A stretch of 64,000 nt of DNA from Sporosarcina sp. FSL K6-2383 (GTDB lineage Bacteria > Bacillota > Bacilli > Bacillales_A > Planococcaceae): NCBI RefSeq assembly GCF_038618305.1, contig NZ_CP152017.1:2519501-2583500 (forward strand), in the 5' to 3' direction. Positions 1 through 8,522 of the stretch are shown here, one piece after another. The translations under genes and the position numbers were made by a program. The notes beneath the pieces were generated by a model that saw only the letters and a program-made list of their open reading frames with translations, was not told the DNA's origin and ran no database searches. Position 1 is the first letter of the stretch, and every line of letters begins with the position of its first letter.

Positions 1-48
1 TCATCCTATGTTGTATACTAGTGGAACTGATGTACGAGGAGCGATTAT

Positions 49-1335
49 ATGCATAATGAACCTTTGGCGTATCGTATGCGCCCTAGAAATATTGATGAAA
101 TTGCTGGGCAGAAAGAAATTATCGGCGAGCAGACAGCGTTGTACCGGATGATTAAAAACGGTCACGTGCCTTCAATGCTCTTGTACGGCGAACCCGGGAT
201 CGGCAAAACTTCACTAGCGCATGCTATTGCGGGTACAAGTGATTTGCCTTTCATCGCCATGAACGCGACGGTGTCTGGTAAAAAAGATGTAGAAAGTGTT
301 GTAGCGGAATCACGAATCACCGGGAAGGTGCTTTTATTTCTCGATGAAATTCATCGGTTCAATAAATTACAACAGGACACCTTGCTGCCCCATGTTGAAA
401 GTGGAGCCATTGTATTGATCGGTGCAACGACAGAAAATCCATACCATGACGTTAATCCAGCCATTCGTTCGAGATGTGGTGAAATTCGACAATTATCCCG
501 ATTGGAGCCTGAGGATTTGTTGGAGGTCCTTCACAATGCGTTGACGGATGAAGAACGTGGTCTTGGCAAAATGTCCATCGACATAACAGACGAGCAAATC
601 GCATTAATTGCTGAGGGTGTCAATGGGGATGCGCGCAAAGCATTAACCGTTCTTGAATCAGTTATTTCTGCAAGTGATGAAACAGACGGAAAAACCATCA
701 TCGAGGACTGGCTCATTGAAAATTTACTCGGTCGTATTGGTTTGTTTGGTGATAAAAAAGGCTCGCATTTTTATAATTTATTATCTGCGTTGCAAAAATC
801 GGTGCGTGGTAGTGATGTCAATGCTGCTATGTACTACTTGGCCAATTTGCTAGAGATTGGTGATTTGGTAGCCGTGTCTAGAAGATTACTAGTGATGGCT
901 TACGAGGACGTCGGATTGGCCTCCCCTGAAGTTGGTCCACATGTCCTAGCGGCGACAGAAGCTGCCGTTCGACTCGGTATGCCTGAAGCTCGTATCCCTC
1001 TGGCCAACGCCGTCATTGAAATGTGCCTTGCCTCCAAATCGAATTCAGCATATAAAGCATTCGATGCCGCCGTAAAGGCTATTAACGAAGGTAAAACAGG
1101 AGACATCCCCCTTCATTTACGTGATGCTCATTACGCTGGGGCAGCTGAGCTCGGACATGTCGGCTACAAATACCCGCATGACACACCTCTCGGCTCGTTC
1201 GGTGGCTGGACCAATCAACAATACTTACCCGACAAACTTGTAGGCACTGAGTTCTACAAGCCCGTCAACGCCGGCGAGGAAAAGAAATTGGCTGCGATTT
1301 ATGAAAAACTAAAGGAATTCCGCAAGAAAAAATAG
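49..1335 (+). CDS. rarA: Replication-associated recombination protein A (RarA/MgsA), AAA+ ATPase
   Basis: Cytosolic AAA+ ATPase of the RarA/MgsA/WRNIP1 family, which acts at stalled replication forks and is related to clamp loaders. The 428-residue protein has Walker [10 protein letters not shown] at residues 47-55, Walker [10 protein letters not shown] near 95-104, the sensor-1 stretch GATTENP, and a C-terminal MgsA-type tetramerisation region ending in [15 protein letters not shown]. Length is normal for the family. The ATG start has GAGGA at 36-40. A TATACT at 14-19 could be its -10 box, with the -35 region mostly outside the window. It faces away from the tcdA-aspS-hisS block, as the rarA/tcdA neighbourhood in B. 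subtilis suggests, and ends in a bidirectional terminator. Identification is secure. Confidence 0.96.
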   Translation: MHNEPLAYRMRPRNIDEIAGQKEIIGEQTALYRMIKNGHVPSMLLYGEPGIGKTSLAHAIAGTSDLPFIAMNATVSGKKDVESVVAESRITGKVLLFLDEIHRFNKLQQDTLLPHVESGAIVLIGATTENPYHDVNPAIRSRCGEIRQLSRLEPEDLLEVLHNALTDEERGLGKMSIDITDEQIALIAEGVNGDARKALTVLESVISASDETDGKTIIEDWLIENLLGRIGLFGDKKGSHFYNLLSALQKSVRGSDVNAAMYYLANLLEIGDLVAVSRRLLVMAYEDVGLASPEVGPHVLAATEAAVRLGMPEARIPLANAVIEMCLASKSNSAYKAFDAAVKAINEGKTGDIPLHLRDAHYAGAAELGHVGYKYPHDTPLGSFGGWTNQQYLPDKLVGTEFYKPVNAGEEKKLAAIYEKLKEFRKKK

Positions 1336-1341
1336 GATAAT

Positions 1342-1379
1342 AAAGAACCTCTCATTTTACTAATAATGAGAGGTTCTTT
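1342..1379. terminator. Bidirectional intrinsic terminator between rarA and the convergent lipoprotein gene
   Basis: A perfect 15-bp inverted repeat (arms 1342-1356 and 1365-1379, 8-nt loop) starts with A-rich and ends with T-rich sequence, so it can stop transcription from both convergent genes. Confidence 0.85.
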
Positions 1380-1396
1380 GCATGAGGTTATCTAAT

Positions 1397-2188
1397 TCAT
1401 TGCGCTGCAGTGTCTACTACTTTTACTGGGAGCTTGACAGGCTCTACATGATCATATTTGCTATAAACTGCCGTCATCGTTTGCTTCGTGCGCTTTGAAT
1501 TACCGTTGAGTTCCGTTATTGAATACGCTGTTGTATCCAGCGAAAGCTTGAAATCAGTTGTATAGAATGTATTGATATCAATACCGATCACAATCTCGAA
1601 TTTATTGATAAACGCGTATTCCCCACTAATGTCATCCACTCCAGACACTAGCTTTTGGAATTTTTCATATTGCTCCCTCGACATTGGCAGCCTTAAATTA
1701 TAACCGTAGTCAATTGGTTCCAACTCGAAATCATCTGCAAATGTATCGAAAAAGGACAGGTTTAACGTTGGATTCACTTCCTCTACCAGTGCGCCGAACA
1801 TTTCCGAAAGTGTACCAGAAGTCAATTCATCTAACGTTTTTGTTGAATCTTTCTCGATGAAAATACGGTCATTCATTTTATAAACATTTGCTTCCCACTT
1901 CTCTTGATCGCTCGTACTAACTAGTAATCGTTGCTTGAACGTTTCCGGATGTAAAGTAGCGTCGGAAATAAAATCATATTTCGTAGACATTCTAGCCAGT
2001 GGTACTGATGTCTGCCAAAAATCTTCATAAGTAACTGTAGTATGTACACTTTGCAATTCACTTGCAGCTACTTTTGCTTTTTCAAAAACCTCTTGAGCTG
2101 TTAAATTCTCCTTAGCCGCTGCATTGCCGCATGCGGACAAAACGAGCGCTAGAACACCAGCAGTCGCTATCTTCCAAACATTTTTCAC
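1397..2188 (-). CDS. DUF6612-like extracytoplasmic lipoprotein
   Basis: A predicted secreted lipoprotein of about 263 residues. The signal peptide has a short basic N-terminus and a hydrophobic core ending in lipobox LSAC, so the Cys should be lipidated on the outer membrane face. The mature part is a soluble beta-rich domain resembling the DUF6612 family of small Firmicutes lipoproteins (LolA/LppX-like fold). The family assignment is by overall pattern and not certain; no substrate is known. I chose a GTG start at 2188 because AAGGAAG sits about 7 bases upstream. An in-frame ATG at 2218 has no ribosome site. It is a single-gene unit convergent with rarA. Confidence 0.7.
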   Translation of the reverse strand: MKNVWKIATAGVLALVLSACGNAAAKENLTAQEVFEKAKVAASELQSVHTTVTYEDFWQTSVPLARMSTKYDFISDATLHPETFKQRLLVSTSDQEKWEANVYKMNDRIFIEKDSTKTLDELTSGTLSEMFGALVEEVNPTLNLSFFDTFADDFELEPIDYGYNLRLPMSREQYEKFQKLVSGVDDISGEYAFINKFEIVIGIDINTFYTTDFKLSLDTTAYSITELNGNSKRTKQTMTAVYSKYDHVEPVKLPVKVVDTAAQ

Positions 2189-2339
2189 ATTGAGACTTCC
2201 TTTCTTCCAAACATACAATCATTTTACTGTACTCTAGACAAAATCTAAAGCAAAACATTATCCTCCTTACTAGAACGATCGCCAAGTAAAGTTTGTTCCT
2301 TCAGTCGCTAAAGCAAAAAATGTCTGTATATCGAAAATC

Positions 2340-2359
2340 TATGTGATTTAAATCACATA
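2340..2359. promoter_or_regulatory. Fnr/CRP-family operator-like palindrome upstream of the nitronate monooxygenase-like gene
   Basis: A perfect 20-bp palindrome contains TGTGATTTAAATCACA (2342-2357). This is an exact match to the TGTGA-N6-TCACA site bound by B. subtilis Fnr and related CRP-family regulators. A possible -10 hexamer TGTAAT lies at 2382-2387, placing the palindrome centre roughly 41-44 bp upstream of a start near 2391-2393, the usual activator position. Binding by Fnr is inferred. Confidence 0.65.
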
Positions 2360-2508
2360 ACCCACCTATTAATAATGTTATTGTAATAAAAATCATTAAC
2401 ACTATTCCGACAATAATAGATTCGGAGCATTCCTGCTACAATCGCTTTTCATTTTTTAATACTTTTTCATATCGCTAGACAAGTTTTTACAACCAAAAGG
2501 AGGAAATT

Positions 2509-3477
2509 ATGTTGATGGATATTCCGAAAATGATTATCGGGCATATGACGCCCAGAATCCCAGTTATGCAAGGAGGGATGGGGGTTAGGGTTTCACTGAG
2601 CGGACTAGCTTCTGCTGTAGCAAATGCCGGAGGGATTGGTACGATTTCAGGGACAGGTATTTCCACCGATTCACTTCGAAGTCACATTCGGCGCGCTAGA
2701 GAACTGACGAACGGTAATGGCTATATCGGTGTAAACGTCTTGTTTGCGATGACTGATTTTGCGGAGAACATCAAAGCAGCAATGGAGGAAAAAGTAGATT
2801 TCATCATTTCAGGCGCTGGTATTTCACGTGATATGTACAGTTGGGGAAAGGAATATAATGTGCCTGTTATCTCAATTGTATCCTCAGCGAAACTTGCAAA
2901 GCTCTCTGAGAGGCTAGGTGCTTCCGCTGTTGTTGTAGAAGGTCGTGAAGCTGGCGGACACTTGGGGACAGACAGGGCATTATTCGATGTTCTTCCAGAG
3001 GTGACGGAATCAGTCGGCATTCCTGTCATCGCGGCAGGCGGTATCATTCATGGTGAAGATATCGCAAGAGCTGTCCAACTCGGCGCTGCCGGCGTCCAAA
3101 TGGGGACACGCTTTGTTGCCAGTAACGAATGCGATGCACATCCCGCCTTTAAGCAAATGTATGTCGATTGCAATGAAGGAGATACCGTCCTCGTCAAAAC
3201 AACTGTCGGCTTGGAAGGACGTGCCATTCGTAATCCATTTACCGATTTAATTTATGGTGATAAAAAAGTGAAGATAAAAAAATGTTACAACTGTTTAAAG
3301 CAATGTTCATATCGTTTTTGTACACTCGACTCGTTGAAACATGCCGTAGACGGTGATGTTGATAACGGCTTAGTCTTCGCAGGCTCAAGAGTTCATGAGA
3401 TTAAAGAAATATTTTCTGTCCAAACAATTATGGATAATTTAATGAATGAATTCAAACTAGCTAAAAAGCTTATCTGA
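2509..3477 (+). CDS. Nitronate monooxygenase / NAD(P)H-dependent flavin oxidoreductase (2-nitropropane dioxygenase family)
   Basis: A TIM-barrel FMN enzyme of the NMO/FabK superfamily, 322 residues. The N-terminal GGMGVRVS glycine loop, the EAGGHLG motif near residues 147-153 with the conserved catalytic-region His, and AAGGI followed by QMGTRF (phosphate binding) are all present. Members oxidise alkyl nitronates or reduce enoyl-ACP (FabK); sequence alone does not decide. A C-terminal cysteine cluster around 260-272 (CYNC, then C and FC) is of the type found in some YrpB-like flavin oxidoreductases. The start is an ATG after AAGGAGG at 2497-2503. The upstream Fnr-like palindrome suggests oxygen-responsive expression. 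It is a single gene convergent with purU. Confidence 0.85.
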   Translation: MLMDIPKMIIGHMTPRIPVMQGGMGVRVSLSGLASAVANAGGIGTISGTGISTDSLRSHIRRARELTNGNGYIGVNVLFAMTDFAENIKAAMEEKVDFIISGAGISRDMYSWGKEYNVPVISIVSSAKLAKLSERLGASAVVVEGREAGGHLGTDRALFDVLPEVTESVGIPVIAAGGIIHGEDIARAVQLGAAGVQMGTRFVASNECDAHPAFKQMYVDCNEGDTVLVKTTVGLEGRAIRNPFTDLIYGDKKVKIKKCYNCLKQCSYRFCTLDSLKHAVDGDVDNGLVFAGSRVHEIKEIFSVQTIMDNLMNEFKLAKKLI

Positions 3478-3496
3478 TAGAGGTCAATTAAAAGAA

Positions 3497-3534
3497 GCTC
3501 CCTACAACCGCGATAAAACGGTAGTGTAGGGAGC
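3497..3534. terminator. Terminator hairpin between the flavin oxidoreductase gene and purU
   Basis: Arms GCTCCCTACA (3497-3506) and its complement (3525-3534) enclose a second short stem (ACCG/CGGT). A T-rich tract follows on the minus strand, so it best fits termination of purU, possibly of both genes. Confidence 0.75.
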
Positions 3535-3541
3535 GATTGAT

Positions 3542-4447
3542 TCAATGAAACACAATCGTTTTATTGTTTTCAACGAGGATACGATCTTCAAGATGCCATT
3601 TGACTGCTTTCGCAAGAACACGACGCTCAATTTGGCGACCGATTTTCTTTAATTCAATAACATCGTCACGATGATCGACACGCTCGATATCTTGCTCGAT
3701 TATTGGGCCTTCATCGAGATCATTCGTCACATAATGAGATGTTGCACCAATGATTTTGACCCCTCGGCTATGAGCACGCTCATATGGTTTTGCACCGATA
3801 AATGCCGGTAGGAAGGAATGATGGATATTAATGATTTGGTTCGGAAAATGTTCGACGAATTCTGGTGTCAGAATCTGCATATAACGAGCAAGAATGAGTA
3901 AATCAACATCATATTGCTCCATCAAACGAATCTGTTCTTCTTCCACTTGTTTACGGATATCCTTATTTGCTGGTATATAATGAAAAGGAATGCCAAACGC
4001 TTCTACCATGTCACGGGCATCCTCATGGTTACTTATGATAACGACGATATCCGTTTCTAAATCACCATTTTGCCATTCCCATAAAAGCTCCATCAAACAA
4101 TACGGTTCTTTTGATACGAAAATAGCTGTTCGCTTACGTTCATGTCCATAAGCGAAATGATAGTCCATCGAATGCCTGATGGCAATTTCCTCGAAATCCT
4201 TCTCCATCTGTTTCGATTTCTTTATGAGATCCTCACTATGAAATTCAATGCGGATAAAAAACATGCCGCCTTCCGGATCATTGGAATACTGACTTGATTC
4301 AACGATATTCGATTGGTGGTCAAATAAAAATTTTGATAATACGGATACAATTCCAGGTTTATCGGGACATTTAACGAGAAGGCGCCCCCTATTTTCATGT
4401 TGCTTTTCTTTTTGTTCCACATTTTGTTTACTAAACACTTTTTGCAC
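3542..4447 (-). CDS. purU: Formyltetrahydrofolate deformylase
   Basis: Hydrolyses 10-formyl-THF to formate and THF, balancing one-carbon pools and supplying formate for purine synthesis. The 301-residue protein has an N-terminal ACT domain (CPDKPGIVSVLSKFLF, about 28-43) and a formyltransferase-fold catalytic domain with the conserved HHSFLPAF stretch and later GATSHYV and DEGPIIEQD. Length and N-terminus match B. subtilis YkkE/PurU. The GTG at 4447 gives the family length, but its ribosome site (AGGA immediately upstream) is poor, so the exact start is uncertain. It is monocistronic and divergent from the DUF4349 gene. Confidence 0.93.
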   Translation of the reverse strand: MQKVFSKQNVEQKEKQHENRGRLLVKCPDKPGIVSVLSKFLFDHQSNIVESSQYSNDPEGGMFFIRIEFHSEDLIKKSKQMEKDFEEIAIRHSMDYHFAYGHERKRTAIFVSKEPYCLMELLWEWQNGDLETDIVVIISNHEDARDMVEAFGIPFHYIPANKDIRKQVEEEQIRLMEQYDVDLLILARYMQILTPEFVEHFPNQIINIHHSFLPAFIGAKPYERAHSRGVKIIGATSHYVTNDLDEGPIIEQDIERVDHRDDVIELKKIGRQIERRVLAKAVKWHLEDRILVENNKTIVFH

Positions 4448-4604
4448 ATCCTATTGTAGATTATTTTTATTCTCCAGTATGAAGGATTTTGATTGATAGT
4501 GCAATGAATCTTCATAAATTAATAGTTTGTTCGGATGTTAAACCAAAAATCGTAACCTTTTCCCTAATATTCCGTCTAATGATTAATGGAAGGAGGATCT
4601 TATT

Positions 4605-5480
4605 TTGAATAAAACCATTTCTATTTTAACGTTATCTGTGCTATGTATTTTAATAACAGCGTGTAGTGCTAATAGCTCTGAAGACAAAGCTATAGTTGAA
4701 TCTGAGACAATGTCAAATGAAGTAGCCATGATGGACCAAGACCAATCAGGTGGAGAAGCTACATCAGCAGGTGCGCAGGTGAAAGAAAGCTCAACAGATC
4801 GGATGATTATTCATCAGGCGCAATTACAAGTGAAAGTGAAGAAATTTGAAGAAGCGCAGCTGAAGATTGAAAGGAAAGTTGCTGACTATGGAGGCTATCT
4901 TGTCGAATCCAATGTGTATCGGTCAGATGACGAAGCTGTTAGCGGTACGATGATTGTTCGAATTCCAGAGAAACACTTCCAATCTTTTTTAAAGGATACT
5001 GAAGAAGCAGCAACTATATTAGAACGCAATATAACAGGTCAGGATGTAACAGAACAATATGTAGATTTACAATCCAGAGTGACATCTAAACGTGCTGTAG
5101 AGGCTCGCCTGCTTGATTTTATGAGTAAGGCACAAAAGACGGAGGATTTATTGAAGATTTCTACTGATTTAGCTAAAGTCCAAGAAGAAATTGAATTGAT
5201 TGTCGGCAAGATGAATTACCTTGAGAATCAAACCTCTTATTCTACAATAAAAATTTCCATGTTTGAAGATCGTGTTATTGTTCCTATATTGGATAAGAAT
5301 AATTTAAATACTTGGGATAAAACAAAAAAACAACTAGCGACTAGCACCAACTTCATGTTAGCAGCTGGATCAGGCTTGATTGTATTTTTCATCGGGAATT
5401 TACCAGTGATTATGCTGCTATCGCTCATTGGTATAGGCATTTATTTGATTATCAAAAGAAAAAAACTTCCTAAGGACTGA
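4605..5480 (+). CDS. DUF4349 domain membrane-anchored lipoprotein
   Basis: A 291-residue envelope protein. The signal peptide ends in lipobox ITAC (Cys at about residue 20). A low-complexity linker runs to about residue 65, followed by the DUF4349 domain (IIHQAQLQVKVKKFEEAQ onward) with a coiled-coil region (TEDLLKISTDLAKVQEEIE, about 180-200). A C-terminal transmembrane segment with basic tail KRKK follows at about 245-285. It is therefore anchored at both ends outside the cell. No biochemical function is established. The TTG start is supported by AAGGAGG at 4590-4596. It is a single gene with a strong terminator, convergent with tcdA. Confidence 0.85.
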   Translation: MNKTISILTLSVLCILITACSANSSEDKAIVESETMSNEVAMMDQDQSGGEATSAGAQVKESSTDRMIIHQAQLQVKVKKFEEAQLKIERKVADYGGYLVESNVYRSDDEAVSGTMIVRIPEKHFQSFLKDTEEAATILERNITGQDVTEQYVDLQSRVTSKRAVEARLLDFMSKAQKTEDLLKISTDLAKVQEEIELIVGKMNYLENQTSYSTIKISMFEDRVIVPILDKNNLNTWDKTKKQLATSTNFMLAAGSGLIVFFIGNLPVIMLLSLIGIGIYLIIKRKKLPKD

Positions 5481-5490
5481 ATCCATATCA

Positions 5491-5525
5491 AAAATCTCCC
5501 GATGTATTTTACATCGGGAGATTTT
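5491..5525. terminator. Bidirectional terminator between the DUF4349 gene and tcdA
   Basis: A 16-bp perfect stem (5491-5506 with 5510-5525) with A-run before and T-run after; it works as a terminator on both strands. Confidence 0.88.
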
Positions 5526-5528
5526 CAC

Positions 5529-6296
5529 TTATTGCTTGTCCTTCACGCGCTGAATCGGGATATCCGCGACAATGTCATTGACGACCCAACTAGCGCAAAC
5601 TAGCCCTGCGACTGAAGGGACAAATGCATTGGAAGCTGGAGGCATTTTGGCTTTACGAATTTGTGCTTCTGGTTTACCAACTGTACCAACAACGTCTTCC
5701 CTTACTACAACTGGACTTTCATCGGAAAAGACGACAGGAACACCCTTGTGAATACCTTCTTTGCGCAAACGTAGGCGAATCACTTTGGCAATTGGATCGG
5801 TATGCGTTTTCGAAATATCCGCAATTCGGAATCGTGTTGGATCCATTTTGTTTGCTGCACCCATGCTTGAAATGATTTTTACATCACGAGCGACACATTC
5901 CTTGATAAGGTGAATTTTGTAGGCAATTGTATCTGACGCGTCAATGACATAATCAAGGTTGTAACTGAAAAACTCTTCAGCTGTCTCCTCTGTATAAAAC
6001 ATATGTAGTGAAATCACTTCACAGTCTTTATTTATATCAGCAATACGTTCCTGCATAAGTTCTGTTTTCGAGCGACCAATCGTTGATAAAAAAGCAATAT
6101 TTTGACGATTAATATTAGTAATATCAACATTGTCCTTATCGACTAGTATGATCCGACCAATACCACTTCTTGCGCAAGCTTCTGCTGCGAATGAGCCTAC
6201 TCCTCCAACACCAAGTATCGCGACTGTCATGTCACGCATACGTTGTACACCTTCTGTACCAATTGCTAATTCATTGCGTGAAAATTGATGCAACAA
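5529..6296 (-). CDS. tcdA: tRNA threonylcarbamoyladenosine dehydratase (TcdA/CsdL family)
   Basis: An E1-like ThiF/MoeB-fold enzyme that ATP-dependently cyclises t6A37 of tRNAs to ct6A. The adenylation site GVGGVGSFAAEA follows about 28 residues from the start, with the DKDNVDITNINRQ motif and the later VIDASDTI. I start it at the TTG at 6296, giving MLHQFSRNELAIG, which matches the family N-terminus (B. subtilis YrvM) and yields 255 residues. A longer reading to 6359 would run into the 6S RNA terminator. An AAGGCGG-like site precedes this TTG. It lies between rarA and the 6S RNA/aspS, as in B. subtilis. Confidence 0.92.
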   Translation of the reverse strand: MLHQFSRNELAIGTEGVQRMRDMTVAILGVGGVGSFAAEACARSGIGRIILVDKDNVDITNINRQNIAFLSTIGRSKTELMQERIADINKDCEVISLHMFYTEETAEEFFSYNLDYVIDASDTIAYKIHLIKECVARDVKIISSMGAANKMDPTRFRIADISKTHTDPIAKVIRLRLRKEGIHKGVPVVFSDESPVVVREDVVGTVGKPEAQIRKAKMPPASNAFVPSVAGLVCASWVVNDIVADIPIQRVKDKQ

Positions 6297-6342
6297 GTTA
6301 ATTCCGCCTTCCATTAATTGAATGAATAAAATTTTACCCAAG

Positions 6343-6373
6343 AAAAAACCTCTCCGCACATGCGCCAGAGAGG
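6343..6373 (-). terminator. Intrinsic terminator downstream of the 6S RNA gene
   Basis: On the minus strand CCTCTC (6373-6368) pairs with GAGAGG (6354-6349) around a GC-rich inner hairpin, followed by six T residues (6348-6343). It lies about 20 nt past the predicted 6S 3' end and before tcdA. Confidence 0.85.
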
Positions 6374-6390
6374 GTTATGAGTTAAGTAAG

Positions 6391-6577
6391 AACAAATCCC
6401 GAATGTGCCGTCTTTGTAGTATCGTTTTGAACCTGCAAATTCAGCAGGTGGGTGTCCTATCTGATTACTTTGACGTCCCCCGAAGAAGGCGTGTCATCCT
6501 AACCAAAACACAGGCTCCCGACGATAGAATGTTCGGTCAAAACTGATTGGCAAACAACGAACACTCCAGGATTCGTA
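6391..6577 (-). ncRNA. ssrS: 6S RNA (SsrS / BsrA-like), RNA polymerase regulator
   Basis: A noncoding interval of about 187 nt between aspS and tcdA (yrvM), the known location of 6S-1 RNA (bsrA) in B. subtilis. On the minus strand the ends form a long closing stem. The 5' arm CGAATCCTGGAGTGT (6575-6561) pairs with GGCACATTCGGGATTTG (6408-6393) with G-U pairs and one bulge, leaving an open central region as in 6S RNA. A promoter fits the predicted 5' end and a terminator follows. The RNA binds housekeeping RNA polymerase and acts in stationary phase. The identification rests on position, size and end pairing, not on a covariance-model search. Confidence 0.78.
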
Positions 6578-6585
6578 TTACCGTA

Positions 6586-6614
6586 ATGGTATCATATATT
6601 GACAGGCAATTCAA
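6586..6614 (-). promoter_or_regulatory. Putative sigma-A promoter of the 6S RNA gene
   Basis: On the minus strand TTGAAT (6614-6609) and TACCAT (6591-6586) are separated by 17 bp, which predicts a start near 6577 where the 6S closing stem begins. Confidence 0.5.
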
Positions 6615-6684
6615 TAATTTTACTAGAAGTAATTTTAACCAACTACATAAAATGATATGAAAATCTTATTGAATCCTACTATGG

Positions 6685-6719
6685 CTCTATGGAAGAATTG
6701 AAAACATCCTTCCACAGAG
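6685..6719 (-). terminator. Weak hairpin downstream of aspS
   Basis: Imperfect arms CTCTATGGAAG (6685-6695) and CTTCCACAGAG (6709-6719) lie just past the aspS stop. There is no clear T-run, so termination here is uncertain. Confidence 0.35.
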
Positions 6720-6740
6720 ATGCCTGTAACACTACTTTTT

Positions 6741-8504
6741 TTACTTCTTCTTCGACATCACGAGAATGCCAAGTTCGGCGAGTTGGCCGTCATCTACACG
6801 GTCTGGTGCTGCTGTTAGCAAGCAGCTTGCGCTTGCTGTTTTCGGGAATGCAATCGTATCGCGTAAGTTCGTTGAACCCGCGAGTAGCATAACAATTCGG
6901 TCTAGACCAAATGCCAAGCCACCATGTGGAGGCGTTCCGTAATCAAATGCGTCGAGTAAGAAACCGAATTGTTCTTGAGCTTGTTCTTGCGTAAAGCCAA
7001 GCGCTTCGAACATTTTTTCCTGAACATCCCGTTCGTAAATACGTAGGGATCCACCACCAAGCTCATAGCCGTTCAACACAAGGTCATACGCAAGTGCTTT
7101 AACTGTTTCAGGGCTTGTCACCAGTTCTTCTACATCAGCTGGCATTGTGAATGGGTGATGCGCTGCAGAGTAGCGACCTGCTTTTTCGTCGTATTCAAAT
7201 AGCGGCCATTCTGTAACCCATAGGAAATTGAATTTTGATTCATCGATTAAGTTATGGTCTTTACCAAACTTAGAGCGAAGTGCACCAAGTGTATCAGCTA
7301 CAACACTCTTCTTATCCGCTACGAATAACAGTAAGTCGCCCACTTCAGCATCTGCTGCCGCTTTCAATGGAGCTCCTTCTTCGCCTTCGAAGAACTTCGC
7401 AATCGGCCCTTTGAAACCTTCTTCATCCACTTTCAACCATGCAAGTCCTTTTGCACCGTAAAGCGCCGCAAACTCTGCAAGTGCGTCGATATCTTTACGT
7501 GAATATTGGTCTGCCAAGCCTTTAGCATTGATTAGCTTCACTTGTTGACCTGCTTCGACCGCTCCAGCAAACACTTTGAAAGAGGATTCCTTCATAACAT
7601 ATGACACATCTATTAATTCCATTGTAAAGCGTGTATCTGGCTTGTCTGAACCAAAACGCGCCATTGCTTCGTCATAAGGAAGACGTTTGAATGGAATTTC
7701 AATATCGATGCCTTTGACATCCTTCATTACCTTCTGCATCAATTGTTCGTTCAATGACATGATTTCTTCCATTGACATGAAACTCATTTCCATATCAATT
7801 TGTGTGAATTCCGGCTGACGGTCAGCACGAAGGTCTTCATCACGGAAACAACGAGCGATTTGGTAGTAACGGTCAAAACCAGATACCATTAGCATTTGTT
7901 TGAATAATTGTGGCGATTGCGGCAATGCGTAAAACTCACCTTCGTGGACACGACTTGGTACGAGATAGTCACGTGCTCCTTCTGGTGTTGATTTTGTTAA
8001 AATCGGTGTTTCGATTTCAAGGAATCCTTCTTCATCCAAGAAATTACGCACCGTTTTCGTAATGTCTGAACGCATTTTCAGGACGTTCGCCAATTTGGGA
8101 CGACGTAAATCTAAATATCTATACTTTAGTCTAATTTCTTCGTTAACATCTGTTTCATCTTCAATCATAAATGGTGGGTTTTTCGCTTCATTGATGATTG
8201 TGACTTCTTCGACTTGAACTTCAATAGAGCCTGATTTCAGCTTCGGATTCTTTTGACCTTCTTGACGCTCAACGACTTTTCCCGTAATTTCAACTACATA
8301 TTCGTTACGTAGTTTGTCTGCAGTGGCTAATGCTTGTGCTGAAATATCCGGATTAAAGACAGCCTGAACAATACCAGAACGATCCCGTACATCGACGAAA
8401 ATAACGCCGCCTAAGTCACGTCTTTTTTGCACCCACCCTTTTAATGTTACCATTTCTCCAATTACTTGTTCTGTTACATCGCCACAATAATGTGTTCGTT
8501 GCAT
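6741..8504 (-). CDS. aspS: Aspartyl-tRNA synthetase
   Basis: A class IIb synthetase that charges tRNA with aspartate. The N-terminal OB-fold anticodon domain ([15 protein letters not shown]) is followed by class II motif 2 ([20 protein letters not shown]), the bacterial GAD insertion domain (about 300-420) and motif 3 ([15 protein letters not shown]). At about 587 residues it is a full-length bacterial enzyme. I start at ATG 8504, with AGGCGG about 9 bases upstream; an in-frame ATG at 8513 is the alternative. It follows hisS by less than 20 bp and shares its T-box. Whether it also charges tRNA-Asn (non-discriminating type) cannot be read here. Confidence 0.96.
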   Translation of the reverse strand: MQRTHYCGDVTEQVIGEMVTLKGWVQKRRDLGGVIFVDVRDRSGIVQAVFNPDISAQALATADKLRNEYVVEITGKVVERQEGQKNPKLKSGSIEVQVEEVTIINEAKNPPFMIEDETDVNEEIRLKYRYLDLRRPKLANVLKMRSDITKTVRNFLDEEGFLEIETPILTKSTPEGARDYLVPSRVHEGEFYALPQSPQLFKQMLMVSGFDRYYQIARCFRDEDLRADRQPEFTQIDMEMSFMSMEEIMSLNEQLMQKVMKDVKGIDIEIPFKRLPYDEAMARFGSDKPDTRFTMELIDVSYVMKESSFKVFAGAVEAGQQVKLINAKGLADQYSRKDIDALAEFAALYGAKGLAWLKVDEEGFKGPIAKFFEGEEGAPLKAAADAEVGDLLLFVADKKSVVADTLGALRSKFGKDHNLIDESKFNFLWVTEWPLFEYDEKAGRYSAAHHPFTMPADVEELVTSPETVKALAYDLVLNGYELGGGSLRIYERDVQEKMFEALGFTQEQAQEQFGFLLDAFDYGTPPHGGLAFGLDRIVMLLAGSTNLRDTIAFPKTASASCLLTAAPDRVDDGQLAELGILVMSKKK

Positions 8505-8522
8505 TTCTGTCATCCGCCTCTC

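Noticed and set aside
2110..2258. Cys-rich frame of about 48 codons on the minus strand after a strong AAGGAGG (2268-2262)
   Set aside because: Overlaps the lipoprotein gene in another frame, only 3 bases between site and ATG, and composition looks like an out-of-frame reading.
2509..3477. Enoyl-ACP reductase FabK as the gene name
   Set aside because: Same superfamily, but the C-terminal cysteine cluster and lack of fatty-acid neighbours do not support the specific name.
6297..6359. N-terminal extension of tcdA to an upstream ATG
   Set aside because: Runs into the 6S RNA terminator and adds residues not found in the family; the TTG start gives the family N-terminus.
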